Shown in pieces: positions 24,601 to 35,340 of a stretch of DNA of 64,000 nt. Below the pieces are notes generated by a model. The model had not been told where the DNA came from. It searched no databases and was given only the letters and a program-made list of their open reading frames with translations. A program made the position numbers and the translations under genes. Every line of letters begins with the position of its first letter. Position 1 is the stretch's first letter. Source of the DNA: Euglena gracilis. Lineage: Eukaryota; Euglenida; Euglenophyceae; Euglenales. The stretch lies in the NCBI GenBank assembly GCA_039621445.1, contig CP154954.1, forward strand, positions 70,770,150 through 70,834,149, in the 5' to 3' direction.

Positions 24601-27600
24601 CATCCACAAATCTCATCACCACGAAAAGGTGGTACAAAACAACGTTTGGCGTGCGGAATTGCGTTCACCAGCCGTCACAGACCAGGAGATAATATCGCAC
24701 AACTGATATTTGTTAATGCGCTCATTTACACCTGCCTTAAGTGTGTACATTTGCACTGCTGTTCCCTGGCCCGCATGGTTGGTTGTTTTCGCGTCATCCG
24801 TTTGGCAGATAAGCGTAATGAATTGATGACGTGCAAACTACCTGTGACTGTTCGACGATTTTTCTGCAACAGTATTGTGTCACAAGAATTCAAAATTTGG
24901 TGCCTGAAATACCAGGATGCATCGGGCCGGAATCCGTTTTCCGGTATTCTCCACCATGTTTCCCGGTTTTTCCCTTGAAAACCGTAAAAAAAAAAACACC
25001 GGTTTTTGTGCATAATTTGGGGGGAGTGGGTCCCACCGCTTTCATGCAACCAATCGACGGGTAATGGTTCAACACTTCTTTTCGCCCACGGGTGTTTGAG
25101 GGCTATCTCTCTCCGGCTACTGGTTGCCATGCACTGGCACCACGTCGTCCCCCCAGTCTAACACCCCGGTTGTGGGGTATAACGTGGCCGCTAAAAGTGG
25201 GTGTTGTTGCACCGGGGAGGTGGATGCCGGCCTGGTGGGTGCTGAAGCATCAGCAGCTGATGTGGCTGCAGCAGCAGAGCCAAAGTCGCAGACTAGCGGC
25301 CGGGCCTTTGGGATCCTAAAGTTGGTGCTGGTGGACGTGCACCGTCATCGGGTGGCTGAGAAACCTAACTCTAAATGAAATAAATAAATAAAATACGAGG
25401 CTGGCTCCCCCAATGGGGTCCACGGCTGGAACAAGGCCTGACCTGGGACCGGACCGGACCAGGTAGCAAAAAAAAAAATCGAAACCACTTATGACAAAAA
25501 TCGATTTTCGTGGACAAAAAAATTGACCTGGGAAGCCCATTTCTTCCCCATTTTCGGACGTTTTTGAACCTCAAGCAAAAAATCCATTGCCACCCAGCTG
25601 CCCTTCAGGCAGCTGGAAAATAAATAAAAATCGTCGATGGGGTGGGAGAGGGGTCCGGCGCTGGAAAAAACGTTGCTGGCGGAAAAAGGGGCTGCTGGCG
25701 GGCTGCACTCCCCCCCTCAGGGGTTGGGGTGCCCTCTGGATCAAGCGACAGCCGGACCATGGCGTGGTTCTGCACCGCCATGTGGGAGAACACCGCCGTG
25801 ATGAGCTGGCTGATGGCGCCCTGCCGCCGGGCACTGTCGGGCGGGGGGGGGGGGGGCACCCTGGGGAGTTGGGGGTTGGGGGAAACAGAAATGCACACAC
25901 GCACTCAAACATGGAAGCACACGCAGGTTCACACGCACACATACCTTGTCATACTTCTCTTTAAGGACCCCGGTGGTTGCTGGGCTTGGGCTGGATAGCC
26001 CCCCCCCCGCCTGGGGGGCTTGGCCCCAGGAGGATCTGCGCTGGGCGGGGATGGGCTGAAATCAGAAGAGATGGATGATACCTGCACATGCACATGGATG
26101 CGCAAAAATGCACACCAACGCGCACGCGCACGAAATCGCCCACACCCACACCATACCCACACACCTGCAGACACACATGCAAGCGGATGGCACCCCCCAA
26201 CACTGTGCACGATTTTGCACACACTACATTCCACAGAAGCCACAAAAAAAATTCAAAATACAAACTACATTCAATAATGCTTTTACATATTATTGTATAC
26301 ACATTACATATTATTATTGTAGTGCTATTGTGCAAATCATTGAATATTGCTGTTCATGATCACTATTATACAATTCATAGAGCATTGCTGTTCAATATAC
26401 ATAAAAAAAAGCGGATAATGACAGCAACTGAACAAGGTGTTGGTGCAATTCCATGGTATCCAGGCTGAGCCTGGCTGAGCCACCACAAACATGATGATCA
26501 TCTCCTCGCCGACAACCACGCGGGTGGTGACGCCCTCCACCCCGGCGATGTAGTGCATCCCATAGACCCAATGCAGACCTCCGCGGCTGTGGCCATGTGG
26601 GCCCATTCTGGCTGGACCGAACTGGCCATCTGGGGGGGGGGGGGGGGGGGTTCAGCAGCACACACATGGATGGTTGCCAGAGGGTCTTGGTACCGGGCGA
26701 AAGATGGGAAGTTTTGGGAGTTTCAAGTTGGGTTTTTTTTGGCAACTGAACGATTTTAGCCCCAAACCCCAGACTGTCGCGGAAAAACTTCCAAGAATGA
26801 TGAAAACGGGAAGGGTTTTCCCCTCTATGCCCCTCTCCCAGGTCCGCCTCTGGGGGGTCCGCGCTGGCGTCGGTGGGGGGGGGGGGAGTCCTAAGCCGAC
26901 GATTGACGTTTGGCCCACCCACGAAACCTTTCCCCACCGTCGGTCGCTGCCGTGGTGGTCGCAGTCATCCTCACCGGAGGCATTGCCGCCTTCCACTTCA
27001 GTTCGTCACCCAGGCCTCCCCCCCCATCTTTGTTGCGATGCTCAAAACCAGATGCAGGTCCGAGCAGAAGAAGTTGAGGGTTTAGCGTCAGTTGCAAATA
27101 ATTAACATGTGCCTACCCCCCGGGAAATTGTCCTCCCAGGGAAACTGCCACCTAAGCCCTGTATTCGTTGACCTGTCCTCATTGGGACCTGCCACTCACC
27201 TGTATTGGTTGACCTGTCGGCAAACAATATTTTCGGACTTTTTCTAACGGAAAAAGGTTTTTTTTGAATGTGAAAAAAACGAGTGGAACTCATTTTTCAA
27301 GATTTCTCTAAAGAATGTGAAAAAAAAAGAATTTTTGGATTTCTGGGGCAGTTGGGGGGTCGAAAGGTTCACCCTTTCCCCTCTGACCAGACCCCCTCCA
27401 CCCGCATGCAGGAAAGTGTCACCAACCTCCGTTTTTGCTGACATATCACTGAAGGGCCTACCTCTGTCTTCGCTGACTTAACAGGTGACATTTCCCGGGA
27501 GTGAGTCGGAACCTGTCACCTTCCCTTACCCGCTGGCCTGTCACCTATTTGCTTTTTGAGAAATGTCGCATTTGTTGAAAAAAAGCAGATTTCCTGAGTT

Positions 27601-30600
27601 GATAAAAATTGCTTACGTTCTTCGGCTTCAGATTGCACATTATGTGAAACGCATCCGTGTTGTTTCAGCCGGAGGGGTCATGCCACTTTTTTTCCTCCGG
27701 CCCAGGCACCCGGGAAACTGTCCTCTGGGTAAGGCACCCCCCCCAGGAGGCTCAGCCCAGAACAACGCACCCACCCACCCATCCACCCACCCACCCGGAG
27801 GTTTTTGAGTTAGAAAAAAAGGCCAGGGGGATGATTGTTTAAACAGCAAGGACGTCTGCTCAGGCGATTCAAAGAGGAGACTCCCACTCCAAGTCTTCAA
27901 CAAACTCCCAACCTTCGGCAAACAAAGATTGGGTGACTAGGCAGGATAGGCAAGAACAAAATGAAAAACGTTGATGAAAATTTTGCAAATAACTGCCAAA
28001 CCATTATTTTGACTGTAATTGTGTAAGATCAATAAAGTTGAACATATGCGCAAATCAATCAAACTGGGCAAACACCAACAGACAGAACAGATGAAGCCGA
28101 ACCCCAGACCCCTGCAGCGCCAGCAAGAAAGACAGGATGGCCACAACGCACACAGCACCGCCAAGAGCAATGACGGCAGAAATGATGTTGCTGCTCTCAG
28201 TTGCTGCTCTAATGACACCGATGAGATGTGCTAACCTCGTTTCCCCCCACACAACGTTGTTCAAAAACAAAACCAATTGATCGCCCGAAACAGTTCGATG
28301 AGGATCGACTGACGACCAATAGGCCAGTCATGCCCCGCGAGGGTACACTTGCCTGAGAGCTATCCCACACCGAGAAAGCATGCTGAAAACTCCATCGGGG
28401 AAAAAAAAACAGGTACCCCCAAGGTGCATGATGGGGGGGGGTGTACAGGCATCACCCTCTGGTCAGTGATCAGGAACGACCAGAAGTTAAGCTCTACAAC
28501 AAGCGCAAGCAGTCTTCAGAGGGGTCGACATTGGCACCCAACAAACCGAGTTGCAAAAAAACCAGGCACGAAATGCAGAAACTGCAGAAACGTGCAAGAA
28601 AATTGAAATATTTAACAGATGCAGTTGAATATGAAAAAATCAACAAGACAACCCCGAGGCAACCCCCAGTGGGGGTCAGAGTGCACTGGAGCGCCTTGGC
28701 AGGTCGATTCGCAATAAAGCCGTATTGAACTTTGCAAAATTAGCGTGGGCATGAATCTAGTTGCTGTTGCAGCCACAAAGTGCACGGTCCAACCTTTGGG
28801 ATGGGGCTACTGACAGCGAAGGACTTGCGCAAAAGCAGAGCATCAGTACCGCCCAGAGACGCCCATCACCGCAGTGCAACGACCACGACGGTGCACAGCT
28901 GCAAACAGAGGGGTCCACGCTTGGCCGGAGGTGATCTGTGCCCCGTTCAGGCCGTGGATGCTCCACCTGCCAACGTGGTCGTGCTTCTGTTGAAGACCCC
29001 CGGGCAGGGATATATGGGAAGCCTTCAGGGGGGGGGGGGGTCGGCCCAGGTATTCAATAGTGCTGAGTCCTTGACCCTGACAGTTTCCCGGGTAGGGCAT
29101 TTCAAGGGAAAGTCAATGAAAAATGACAGGTTGGTCGGTACCGGGGACCCTGACAACTTCCTATACTGACAGGTTGGCCGGTACCGGGGACCTGACAGTT
29201 TCCCAGGCGGGACCCTGACAGGTTCTCGGGCATGACAGTTTCCCGGGGGGGGGGGGGGGTAGGTATGTAATCTTTTTCTGACTTTTTTGACCCGTTTTGA
29301 CCCAGACTCCATGAGTTTCGGGGGGTCGAAAAAACGGGGCGCCGGGGGGGGTTGAAAAAACGCTCATTTTCGGCTCAGTTTTTCTGGGTCCGGGAGGCCA
29401 AAAAACATGCTTTGAGGCAATTGATTTCGATGTTTTGCTTAAAAATGCAGGGACCGATCCTCACATGTCCGTGCTGACCGAGGTCAAAATGTATCCGTGA
29501 TTTTCCATGATTTTCCGTGATTTTCCGTGATTTTCCGTGAATTTCTTGTTTCCGGAAAAGGTCAAAGGCCACATTCCATTCTGCACTGGAGCCATATTTC
29601 GGGCGGTTGTGCAGCAGATCGTTTCTCCATAATATAGCCCTGGATATCTCCCAGTTCCTATTCACACCTGTATATGAAAACAAAAAACTTACAGGAGGGG
29701 AAAACACAACCTTTTGTCGTTGATTTTTTTTCTTGATTGCCCCTAAATGGGTTGCCAAAACCCTGTCAGCAGACCGATATAGCGATTGACCCTTCCGCAT
29801 GCAGCCTGGGCGGAAAGGTGGAAGGTCATAAAACCCAGACGCCCTCAACTTGTGTGTATTTTTGGAAAACACCTCTGATGCTTTCGAGGTCCAATTTTGT
29901 GACCGGGAGACCAGAATGGAGGAAAACGGCCGCAAAATCATCTGTGATTGTCTGGGTGACGTTTTGCTTCTTTACCGACTCCCAAAAATCCAACTGCTTC
30001 AGTGGGTTCTTGGCTAGGAAGAAAAATTATTAAAAAAATGAATTGGACGACATCGCCTGTTTGGAAAGGCAGAGAATAAGCAAAACATCCCATCAAAATG
30101 TGTCTGCACAAACAAAACACTTTCAAAAAAAACAAATTATTTTCCGAACCCTCCTCCTCATCCGTGAATTTCCGTGATTTTCCGTGATTTCCGTGAAAAT
30201 GGCCTTCCGCCCATTTCCGTGATCCTCTGTGAATTTCCTTTTCAGGACGTGTGAGGATCCCTGAAAAATGGCCGAAAATGGAAAAGTTGAAACAATACAA
30301 AACTGTACGGAATGGCTAAAATTGGCCGAAAAATGGCCGTAACTCCGGCTAGGCGGGGCGTCGCGGGGAAATCAAAATACCGGTAGATGGGGCATTTGAT
30401 GGTCTTCAATTTTGATTTGATTCAATCAAATCAAAACATTTTTTTTTTGATTTGACTTCATTTCCGAGACATTTTGGAAATATCAATTTATTGACCACCA
30501 AAAACAGCCCAAAATGGCCCCTAAAATAGGTCAAAGTTGTCCGAAAAGTGGACATCCAGACATTTCCTTTGATTCCCCATCATTTTTAAGAAATTTTAGA

Positions 30601-33265
30601 GAAATCGATTATTTTTCACCCGAAAAACGGCCGAAAACAGCCAATTTGCAAGCCTGCCGCGCCGGAAATCGGTCAGATTTCGGGCTAGGCGGGGATCTGC
30701 GGAGAAATCAAAACACCGTTAGATAGTGCATTTTAAGGGCTTCAATTTAGGTTGCTGCACATTTCCTTTGATCTTGCTTCATTTCCGAGATATTTTGGAA
30801 ACATCGATTTTTTGACCCCAACAATGGACCAAAATGGCCCCTGAAATGGGCCAAAGTTGGCAGAAAAATGGCCGTAACTCGGGCTACACGAAGAGTTGGG
30901 GGGGGGGAAGTAAACCATGGTTGAATGGGATATTGTAAGGGTTTCATTTTTGCTGTGCAGAAGTTTCCTTTAATTTTGCTTCATTGTGGGATATTTTGGG
31001 GAAATCGTTTTTTTTTATACCAAAAATGGCGAAAAAACATCCCAAAATGGCCGTTGGGGCTTCTTGGCTGTTTATGGCTGGCGCTAACTTCGCTTCTGGC
31101 CCAGTTTGGTGTGTTGTTCCCCCCTGCCCGTGGGGGTCTTGTGAGTTATAAATAGAAGCCAGGACGTGGTGGCAGCCTGCCGCTGCCACCACCATCAGCA
31201 CCACTGCCAGGAGCAGCTTGTGGAAGGGCGCACGGGAGAGGACGGGGGCAGCCTCCGCCTCATCGACTCTCGATCTGACCGGGTTGGCCGAGGGGGTGTT
31301 CGGGGCGCTATGTGTGGTGTTGGGGGGCATGCGTATTGTAAACCTCAAAAAAAAAAGCTGTTTTAGGCCATTTCGGGGCGACAAGTGGGAGTCTGGAAGT
31401 TTTTTAAACCCAAAACTTCATCGGAGGTGGTAAATTGTGGGAAATAATTAAAATTTTTCATACAATTCAAAAGAAGTTGAAAATGAATTATCAAAACAAT
31501 AAAAATCAGGGGAAGCTCTGTGTAAAAAAAAAATTGTGCATGGGACAAATGCGACATCATTTTCAATCCTGGAAAAAAAAACGAGCACGCGGTGAAGGTT
31601 TTCCAAATTGAAATATTGGCAAGCAGTTTTTTTTTGGAAGGAATGCAAGGGACTTATTCAAATTATAACATTTTTCAGAAATAAATTACAGAATTCCAAC
31701 CTCATTTCCTTCCAATGTTCATTTATATAGTCATTTGAGCCACATCCAAAGCTTCAAAGAATCAAAAAGAAGAAACAGAAAGCACAAACACGCAGATGTG
31801 ATGTCTGTCTGTATTCATGAATAAATTATCAATCTTCCCTTCCCTTCAAACCATGAATATTTAGCGGTCTTTTAATTCCTTGGACTTCAGGAGTTTAAAG
31901 TTACAGTTGAGCTCAGAAGATGATTCTGCGATAGAAAATGGCACGGCGCATCATCAAGCGAACGTCTTCACCCTTGTCCTGTGGTATCAAATCAGGGGGG
32001 ACAAATACCAGGAAGGAAGGTGTTGCCTGGAAATGGAAAAATGCCCATATGCAATTTCCATCATTTCATGTGGTCAAGGCCCAGATTTATGAATGTGCGA
32101 ATGTGTGTATGTGTGTGTGCGTGCACCGATTTCTTAATTTTTAAACAAATTTGTTTTGCTGACCCCCATCTGTGCTTCCTAAGCATTTCGATGGTACAAC
32201 CTTCTCTTGGTTGGCCTGGAGGAGGTGCCCTCCTCCTCCCCCCGCCGCCAAGTTTAGTCGATGTTTTGGAGTCCGGTATGTACGCTCTGACTTTGGTGCA
32301 GTATCCAACGTTGTGTTGCGACCTTGCGACTTTGATGACCATGATATTGTTTTTTTGCGTTTTTTTTTTGTTGTAGCTTCTCTAGAACGAAAAACCTTCT
32401 GCCGTGAGGCAGAAGGCTGGGGGAAACGGAGCCTTTTCGCTTAGAAGAGCAGGCCGCGGGACCCCATTTCCAGGCCGAAGTGCTGGTCGATGTCCAGCTC
32501 TAACCGGTGCCGCAGCATTAGAGCAACGTCGAAGCCCCTGACAATGCACGAAAATGGGGAAGGGAGAATCTCTCTCTGCAGCAAGTGGGATATTGTCCTT
32601 GCAGCTAAAAACAAACGGCACGAATACTCCATTGCGCACCGTGAAAAGGTTGCCACATTCAACACTTTTAACTACCCCCCCCATTGTCGTACGACCGGGG
32701 GGCTGGTCGTTAGGCCCCCCTAACCTGCAACCTGCGACCAGGTGGTGATCATTATAGTGGAGGTGGTTGTTGTTCACAATATTGACCGATACCAACGGGG
32801 ACCTGAACTGTCGTCATGGGCGCGCCGAAGGACCTTGCACAACCGCGGAGGCTTTCGAGCCATCGCTACGGGTTTACAAACCATGAGCGCCAGTGGGGAA
32901 CATTGAAAATGCCTGGAAAAAAGGCGGCAGACATGGATGCACCTTCATACAACCTCAAAAAACCAGCCAATTTTTTGGTCCTGACCTGCAACTTGCGACC
33001 GGGGGGCTGGTTGACTGCCCGCTGACTGATGAATCGGTGTTGTTGTTTGGAGCCAGGATTGTTCTGGGTGGTTTTTCCTGAATGTGGATACCCTTTGCTG
33101 GAGGGGTGGTGTTGGCATCTGGACTGAGCAGTTTCGATTCCACCAACAGGGCTGGATTTTGGGGCGGTTGGGATGTGTATGTCCTCTGGCACGACCCCCG
33201 GGTCACGAAACTCAAATAACCTCTGGCTGGAAGAAGACGCTCCACTGTGGGTCAACGAGCGTCAT
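21590..33265 (-). CDS. Gene B: MHYT-class III cyclase paralogue, possibly degenerate
   Basis: Twelve minus-strand islands are paralogous to gene A (N-terminal, MHYT 2, MHYT 3, helix) or gene C (cyclase exons). It is the only copy whose N-terminal and cyclase parts both fall inside the window, so it links the two halves of the proposed protein. No equivalent was found of A exons 2-3 (first MHYT unit) or of the C exon with the first cyclase Asp (56.25 kb). Exon 1 runs into TGA if its donor is not used. Against simple decay, the cyclase exons differ from C mostly at synonymous sites. It could be a functional shorter receptor, a recent pseudogene, or a gene with exons too diverged to see. Confidence 0.5.
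22010..22115 (-). CDS. Gene B exon 17 (frame uncertain)
   Basis: A GTGCAG acceptor begins a GC-rich island 90% identical by eye to C exon 17. Three frames are open; the one starting YNVSHTQRWPAPDWVGQLML is the most protein-like. Differences from C do not favour one frame clearly. A GTCAGG donor is possible at the lower end. Confidence 0.35.
22155..22490. repeat. Degenerate ACACATATACA repeat
   Basis: Mixed AC/AT-rich repeat in a gene B intron; the homologous intron of C (52.2-52.35 kb) has a much shorter version. Confidence 0.75.
22544..22639 (-). CDS. Gene B cyclase exon 16: C-terminal part of the domain
   Basis: A CTCCTGCAG acceptor precedes VWSRFCIVCCSRGVAMPVCT and HHHW. The phase fits exon 15. 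Copy C has eight extra codons at CSRG, an in-frame insertion. After HHHW the copies differ by one base, so the donor probably lies near there rather than at the far lower edge. Confidence 0.45.
22677..22890. mobile_element. C-run/GTACGAC inverted-end element
   Basis: Begins with a C-run then TTGTTGTACGACC and ends CGTACGACAA plus a G-run. The interior has three copies of CAGGTTGCAGG-like units. A related fragment is at 32674-32742. Confidence 0.55.
22990..23079 (-). CDS. Gene B cyclase exon 15: dimer-interface and catalytic strand
   Basis: Encodes LPDLDLVQVVQSATFLSG then YLATEHMRCFNV. It matches the class III pattern G-N-x-G/A-S/T-x-x-M-R-x-F-x-V-x-G. Relative to C there are synonymous changes plus Ala/Thr and Asn/Tyr replacements. 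Read beyond the proposed donor, B meets TAG where C is open, consistent with the exon ending before it. Confidence 0.6.
23578..23686 (-). CDS. Gene B cyclase exon 14: beta-hairpin region of class III cyclase domain
   Basis: This exon has the same 109-base length and borders as C exon 14. It encodes VCTSGGVVAFWPSISPDVPL then DAAIAIQQQCG. It fits the class III cyclase hairpin and following helix (GD-x-V-x-AFW ... A-x-A-x-x-IQ). The differences from C that I found in the exon core (GGT/GGC and TGT/TGC) are both synonymous in this frame. The Asp expected after the first Gly of the hairpin is Gly. Confidence 0.6.
23995..24475 (+). repeat. GGCGTCAATTG-type dispersed repeat, double copy
   Basis: G-rich units at 23.99-24.12 and 24.30-24.47 kb flank the core and distal parts. 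Units include GGGGTGACAATTTCCCGGGG and CCCGGGGGCGTCAATTG. Confidence 0.6.
24463..24545. repeat. Degenerate AGGCCTAA patch
   Basis: GGGTTAGGGTTAGGCCTAAA followed by several (A/G)GGCCTAA(T/A) units. A further patch is at 42110-42180. Confidence 0.45.
25118..25340 (-). CDS. Candidate Ser/Ala/Thr-rich exon of gene B
   Basis: One minus frame is open across this GC-rich island and encodes NFRIPKARPLVCDFGSAAAA followed by a Ser/Ala/Pro/Gln-rich stretch ending TTGVLDWGDDVV. It lies where a linker equivalent to A and C exon 12 would be expected. The plus strand is also open, with comparable composition, so strand and coding status are uncertain. Confidence 0.25.
25733..25833 (-). CDS. Gene B exon 8: membrane-proximal helix
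   Basis: A GACAG acceptor precedes ARRQGAISQLITAVFSHMAV then QNHAMVRLSLDPE, paralogous to gene A exon 8. No GT donor is visible at the expected end; a GC donor near 25733 is possible, so this border is a guess. Confidence 0.5.
26484..26578 (-). CDS. Gene B exon 7: MHYT unit 3
   Basis: A GGAG acceptor and a GT donor after GTG (same codon as A) flank LHWVYGMHYIAGVEGVTTRV then VVGEEMIIMFV. The motif contains Met-His-Tyr, the best preserved MHYT core in the window. Most differences from A spare the GVEGVTT and IIMFV blocks. Confidence 0.6.
27108..27545. repeat. Degenerate relatives of the CCTACC family
   Basis: CCTACCCCCCGGGAAATTGT at 27.11 kb and reverse-type ACAGGTGACATTTCCCGGGA at 27.48 kb could be the ends of an old element. 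Related fragments occur at 4.45-4.56, 40.16-40.22 and 56.66-56.75 kb. Confidence 0.35.
28110..28190 (-). CDS. Gene B exon 6: transmembrane helix
   Basis: An AGCAG acceptor precedes codons for NIISAVIALGGAVCVVAILS and FLLALQG, paralogous to gene A exon 6. The homologous donor codon in A is followed by GTACC; B has GCGCTG there, so B either uses a GC donor or ends a few codons later at GTCTGG. Confidence 0.5.
28919..28986 (-). CDS. Gene B exon 5b: second half of MHYT unit 2
   Basis: After an ACAG acceptor the frame reads KHDHVGRWSIHGLNGAQITS, aligned with HHLGMWSIHGLRGAQLAS in gene A. Phase 0 is compatible with exon 5a. The join would insert three or four residues relative to A, depending on which AG is used. 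Confidence 0.45.
29071..29263. mobile_element. CCTACC/GGTAGG family, left end missing
   Basis: Shares with 33.46-33.68 kb the internal blocks TTGGCCGGTACCGGGGACC, GACCCTGACAGTTTCCC and the terminal TGACAGTTTCCC-G-run-TAGG. It sits in the intron that splits MHYT unit 2 of gene B. Confidence 0.6.
29488..29548. repeat. TTTTCCGTGA tandem decamers
   Basis: Five consecutive (A/T)TTTTCC(A/G)TGA units. A shorter related array is at 30165-30240. Confidence 0.6.
30270..31060. repeat. Imperfect tandem repeat of about 200-240 bases, three units
   Basis: Each unit carries ATGGCC..AACTC(C/G)GGCTA(G/C), a TTGA/TTCC-rich middle, TTCATTTCCGAGA(C/T)ATTTTGG and AAATGGCCCCT(A/G)AAAT. It fills much of the intron between gene B exons 5a and 5b. 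Confidence 0.5.
31166..31252 (-). CDS. Gene B exon 5a: first half of MHYT unit 2
   Basis: Exactly 29 codons lie between a GGAG acceptor and a CAC|GTCC donor. They encode APVLSRAPFHKLLLAVVLMV and VAAAGCHH. Gene A reads FLKLLLAVVLMVAGAAGCHH and continues in one exon. In B the frame is interrupted right after His-His, inside the MHYT motif. Confidence 0.5.
32463..32537 (-). CDS. Gene B exon 4 equivalent: linker after MHYT unit 1 position
   Basis: A TGTCAG acceptor leads into GFDVALMLRHRLELDIDQHF then GLEMG, aligned with the A exon 4 stretch ending EHFGLEAE. A GTCCC donor is possible at the lower edge; otherwise the frame stays open to a stop at about 32441. Confidence 0.45.
32674..32742. repeat. 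Fragment related to the GTACGAC element
   Basis: C-run then ATTGTCGTACGACC, followed by CCTGCAACCTGCGACC. Confidence 0.45.
33221..33265 (-). CDS. Gene B exon 1: start codon region
   Basis: ATG (complement of 33263-33265) opens MTLVDPQWSVFFQPE, paralogous to MALVSPSWSVFYEL in gene A. A GT donor directly follows codon 15. If that donor is not used the frame meets TGA at codon 18, while A reads on for two more codons and two bases. The phase therefore differs from A. Confidence 0.45.
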
Positions 33266-33330
33266 TGGGGGGAAAGAGGTGAGAGGGGGGAAGGAGCGGC
33301 TGTGATGCAGGGGGAGAACCTAATTGGGTG

Positions 33331-33777
33331 CCTACCCCGCCCCCCCCCCCCAGAAACTGTCACCTGACAGGTTGGCCAGTACCGGAGACCATGACAACTT
33401 CCTTCCTACCCCCCCCCCGGGAAACTGTCACCTGACAGGTTGGCCGGTACCGGGGACCCTGACAACTTCCTATACTGACAGGTTGGCCGGTATCAGGGAC
33501 CCTGACAGTTTCCCGGGCGGGACCCTGACAGTTTCCCGGGTAGGGCATTTCAAGGGAAAGTCAATGAAAAATGACCCTGACAGGTTGGCCGGTACCGGGG
33601 ACCCTGACAGTGTCCCGGGCGGGACCCTGACAGGTTCTCGGGCATGACAGTTTCCCGGGGGGGGGGGGGGGTAGGTTTTCTGACAGGTTGGCCAGTAACG
33701 GGGACCCTGACAGTGTCCCGGGCGGGACCCTGGCAGGTTCTAGGGCATGATCCTGGGAGGGGGGGGGGGGGGGTAGG
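33331..33777. mobile_element. CCTACC/GGTAGG family, nested or tandem cluster
   Basis: Contains a full element 33405-33675 with both inverted ends, a left partial (33331-33404) and a right partial (33676-33777). It lies between gene B exon 1 and the segment downstream of gene C. Confidence 0.65.
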
Positions 33778-34332
33778 TAATTGGTACAGCAGGAGAAACC
33801 TGATTGGAGAGCATGGGCATAATCAGTGACTGCCCTTCAGATCTCTCACAAAAACCAGGGATATATTTAAACCTCGAGCCTTGTTAAAAAAAACGAGGGT
33901 TGCACCATTTGCCGAAATGGGGCTTAGAACTGCTTGGGAACAATGACACTGAAAAAGAGAAACACCAAAAAACATGGAAAAAAAAGTCATCTCCAGCCAG
34001 CCAGCTTCCCATTGCACATCGACCCCTCCTCGTTACCCATTCCCAGCGGAAGTTGCGCCTGGGTGGCGAGCTCTGTTTTCGTGAACTTTCCAAGAACGAC
34101 AAGTGAACCAGTACGGCCAAGGTGACAACTTCTTTGAGAATAATAACCGAAAATATGGGTAGAACCAGGGGGTGGTGCTTAATTTTCAAAAATGCGGGTG
34201 ACAACCGGGGGCTGCTCAAATAAGGGGGAAGTTTTTGACTGCAAAAAAAAAACCAGCCCTTGAAACACAAAAAAAAACAATTCCCCTTGTTTGGAGGTCT
34301 TCTGTTGAACTTACAGGCATTTGGATACAAAG

Positions 34333-34479
34333 ATCAACAATATCTTGTTGATATTGTTGATATCAAACAAGATATCAACAATATCAACAATTGTTGATAT
34401 TGTTGATATCGTTGATATCAACAAGATATCAACAATATTGTTCATATCTTGTTAATATCAACAATATCAACATCAACAA
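34333..34479. repeat. Self-complementary TTGATATC/AACAAT satellite
   Basis: Alternating TATCAACAA and TTGTTGATA units make nested inverted repeats across the tract. It lies just right of the junction between gene B's start and the segment downstream of C. Confidence 0.65.
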
Positions 34480-35189
34480 AAGCAGGCTTCAGAAGTTTCT
34501 AGAATTTCGAAATATTCAAGGAATTCCTCCAAAATTGCACACAAAATAAGGCTCCCCAAGAAGCTGACCTAAAAGTGGTGCCGATGGAAGCTTTGGGCTG
34601 ATTTTTTGTCACACCCCCTTGAAATAAGATTTTCCAGCCCAGCCTTTAGCTTGGCCAAAATCTGACCCATGGCACACCCCACCCCCCTCCAGGGGGGGGG
34701 GGGCGCTGCCCCAACACACCCACCCACTCTCAAAAAACCACCCACCCACCCAACCACATCCCCGGGGGTTGGTCACTTTGGAATGCACTTTCTCTGGAGC
34801 CAGATACCTTGCACTGATCTTGTTTTCACAAATGGGTATTGTTGGTCCATGAAAAGGCTTCACCTAGATCTGCCTTGTTGATGAAAAGTCCGCAAATTTT
34901 CACAATTTTAATTTGCATGCAAAAGAATGCAAATTCTTTTCATCCTCTTCAAAATACATTCATATTCTTTCAAAAATTATTCACACATCCCACTCAAATT
35001 GTTCTCCTGGCAAAAAAAATATTTAAAAATATATCCCTTCCCACTTGGCGCTGGCCCATTCAGGGGCGATATACTTCCTTGCCCCTGGTTACAGCCACCA
35101 TTCCCATGACGTTCTCTTTCCTGGAAGTTGCAGGTTCCAATACCACTGGCCCCGCAGTTAATAGAAGTTATCGTCCGTGAGACCCTTTC

Positions 35190-35340
35190 AAGCAATAATG
35201 GCACAGAACAAGAACTTCCCCGGCACATGGAATTGCAGAAAGGTGACAAAAGGCAGCCTGGTAGGGTCGTCCTTGAAGACACGCAAAAGGGCAATGCATC
35301 CAGTAGAGGGCTCAATCAGTTCATACCAGGATTCTAGCAT
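35190..35340 (-). CDS. Conserved open block, possible 3' exon of gene C
   Basis: Frame reads WYELIEPSTGCIALLRVFKD then PTRLPFVTFLQFHVPGKFLF. The copy at 17.77-17.91 kb matches on both sides but has 8 fewer bases in the middle, shifting the frame. Hydrophobic, aromatic-rich; no family recognised. Confidence 0.3.

Noticed and set aside
29071-29263. CCGGTACCGG as a regulatory palindrome
   Set aside because: It recurs only inside the CCTACC-type element family, so it is better explained as part of that element.
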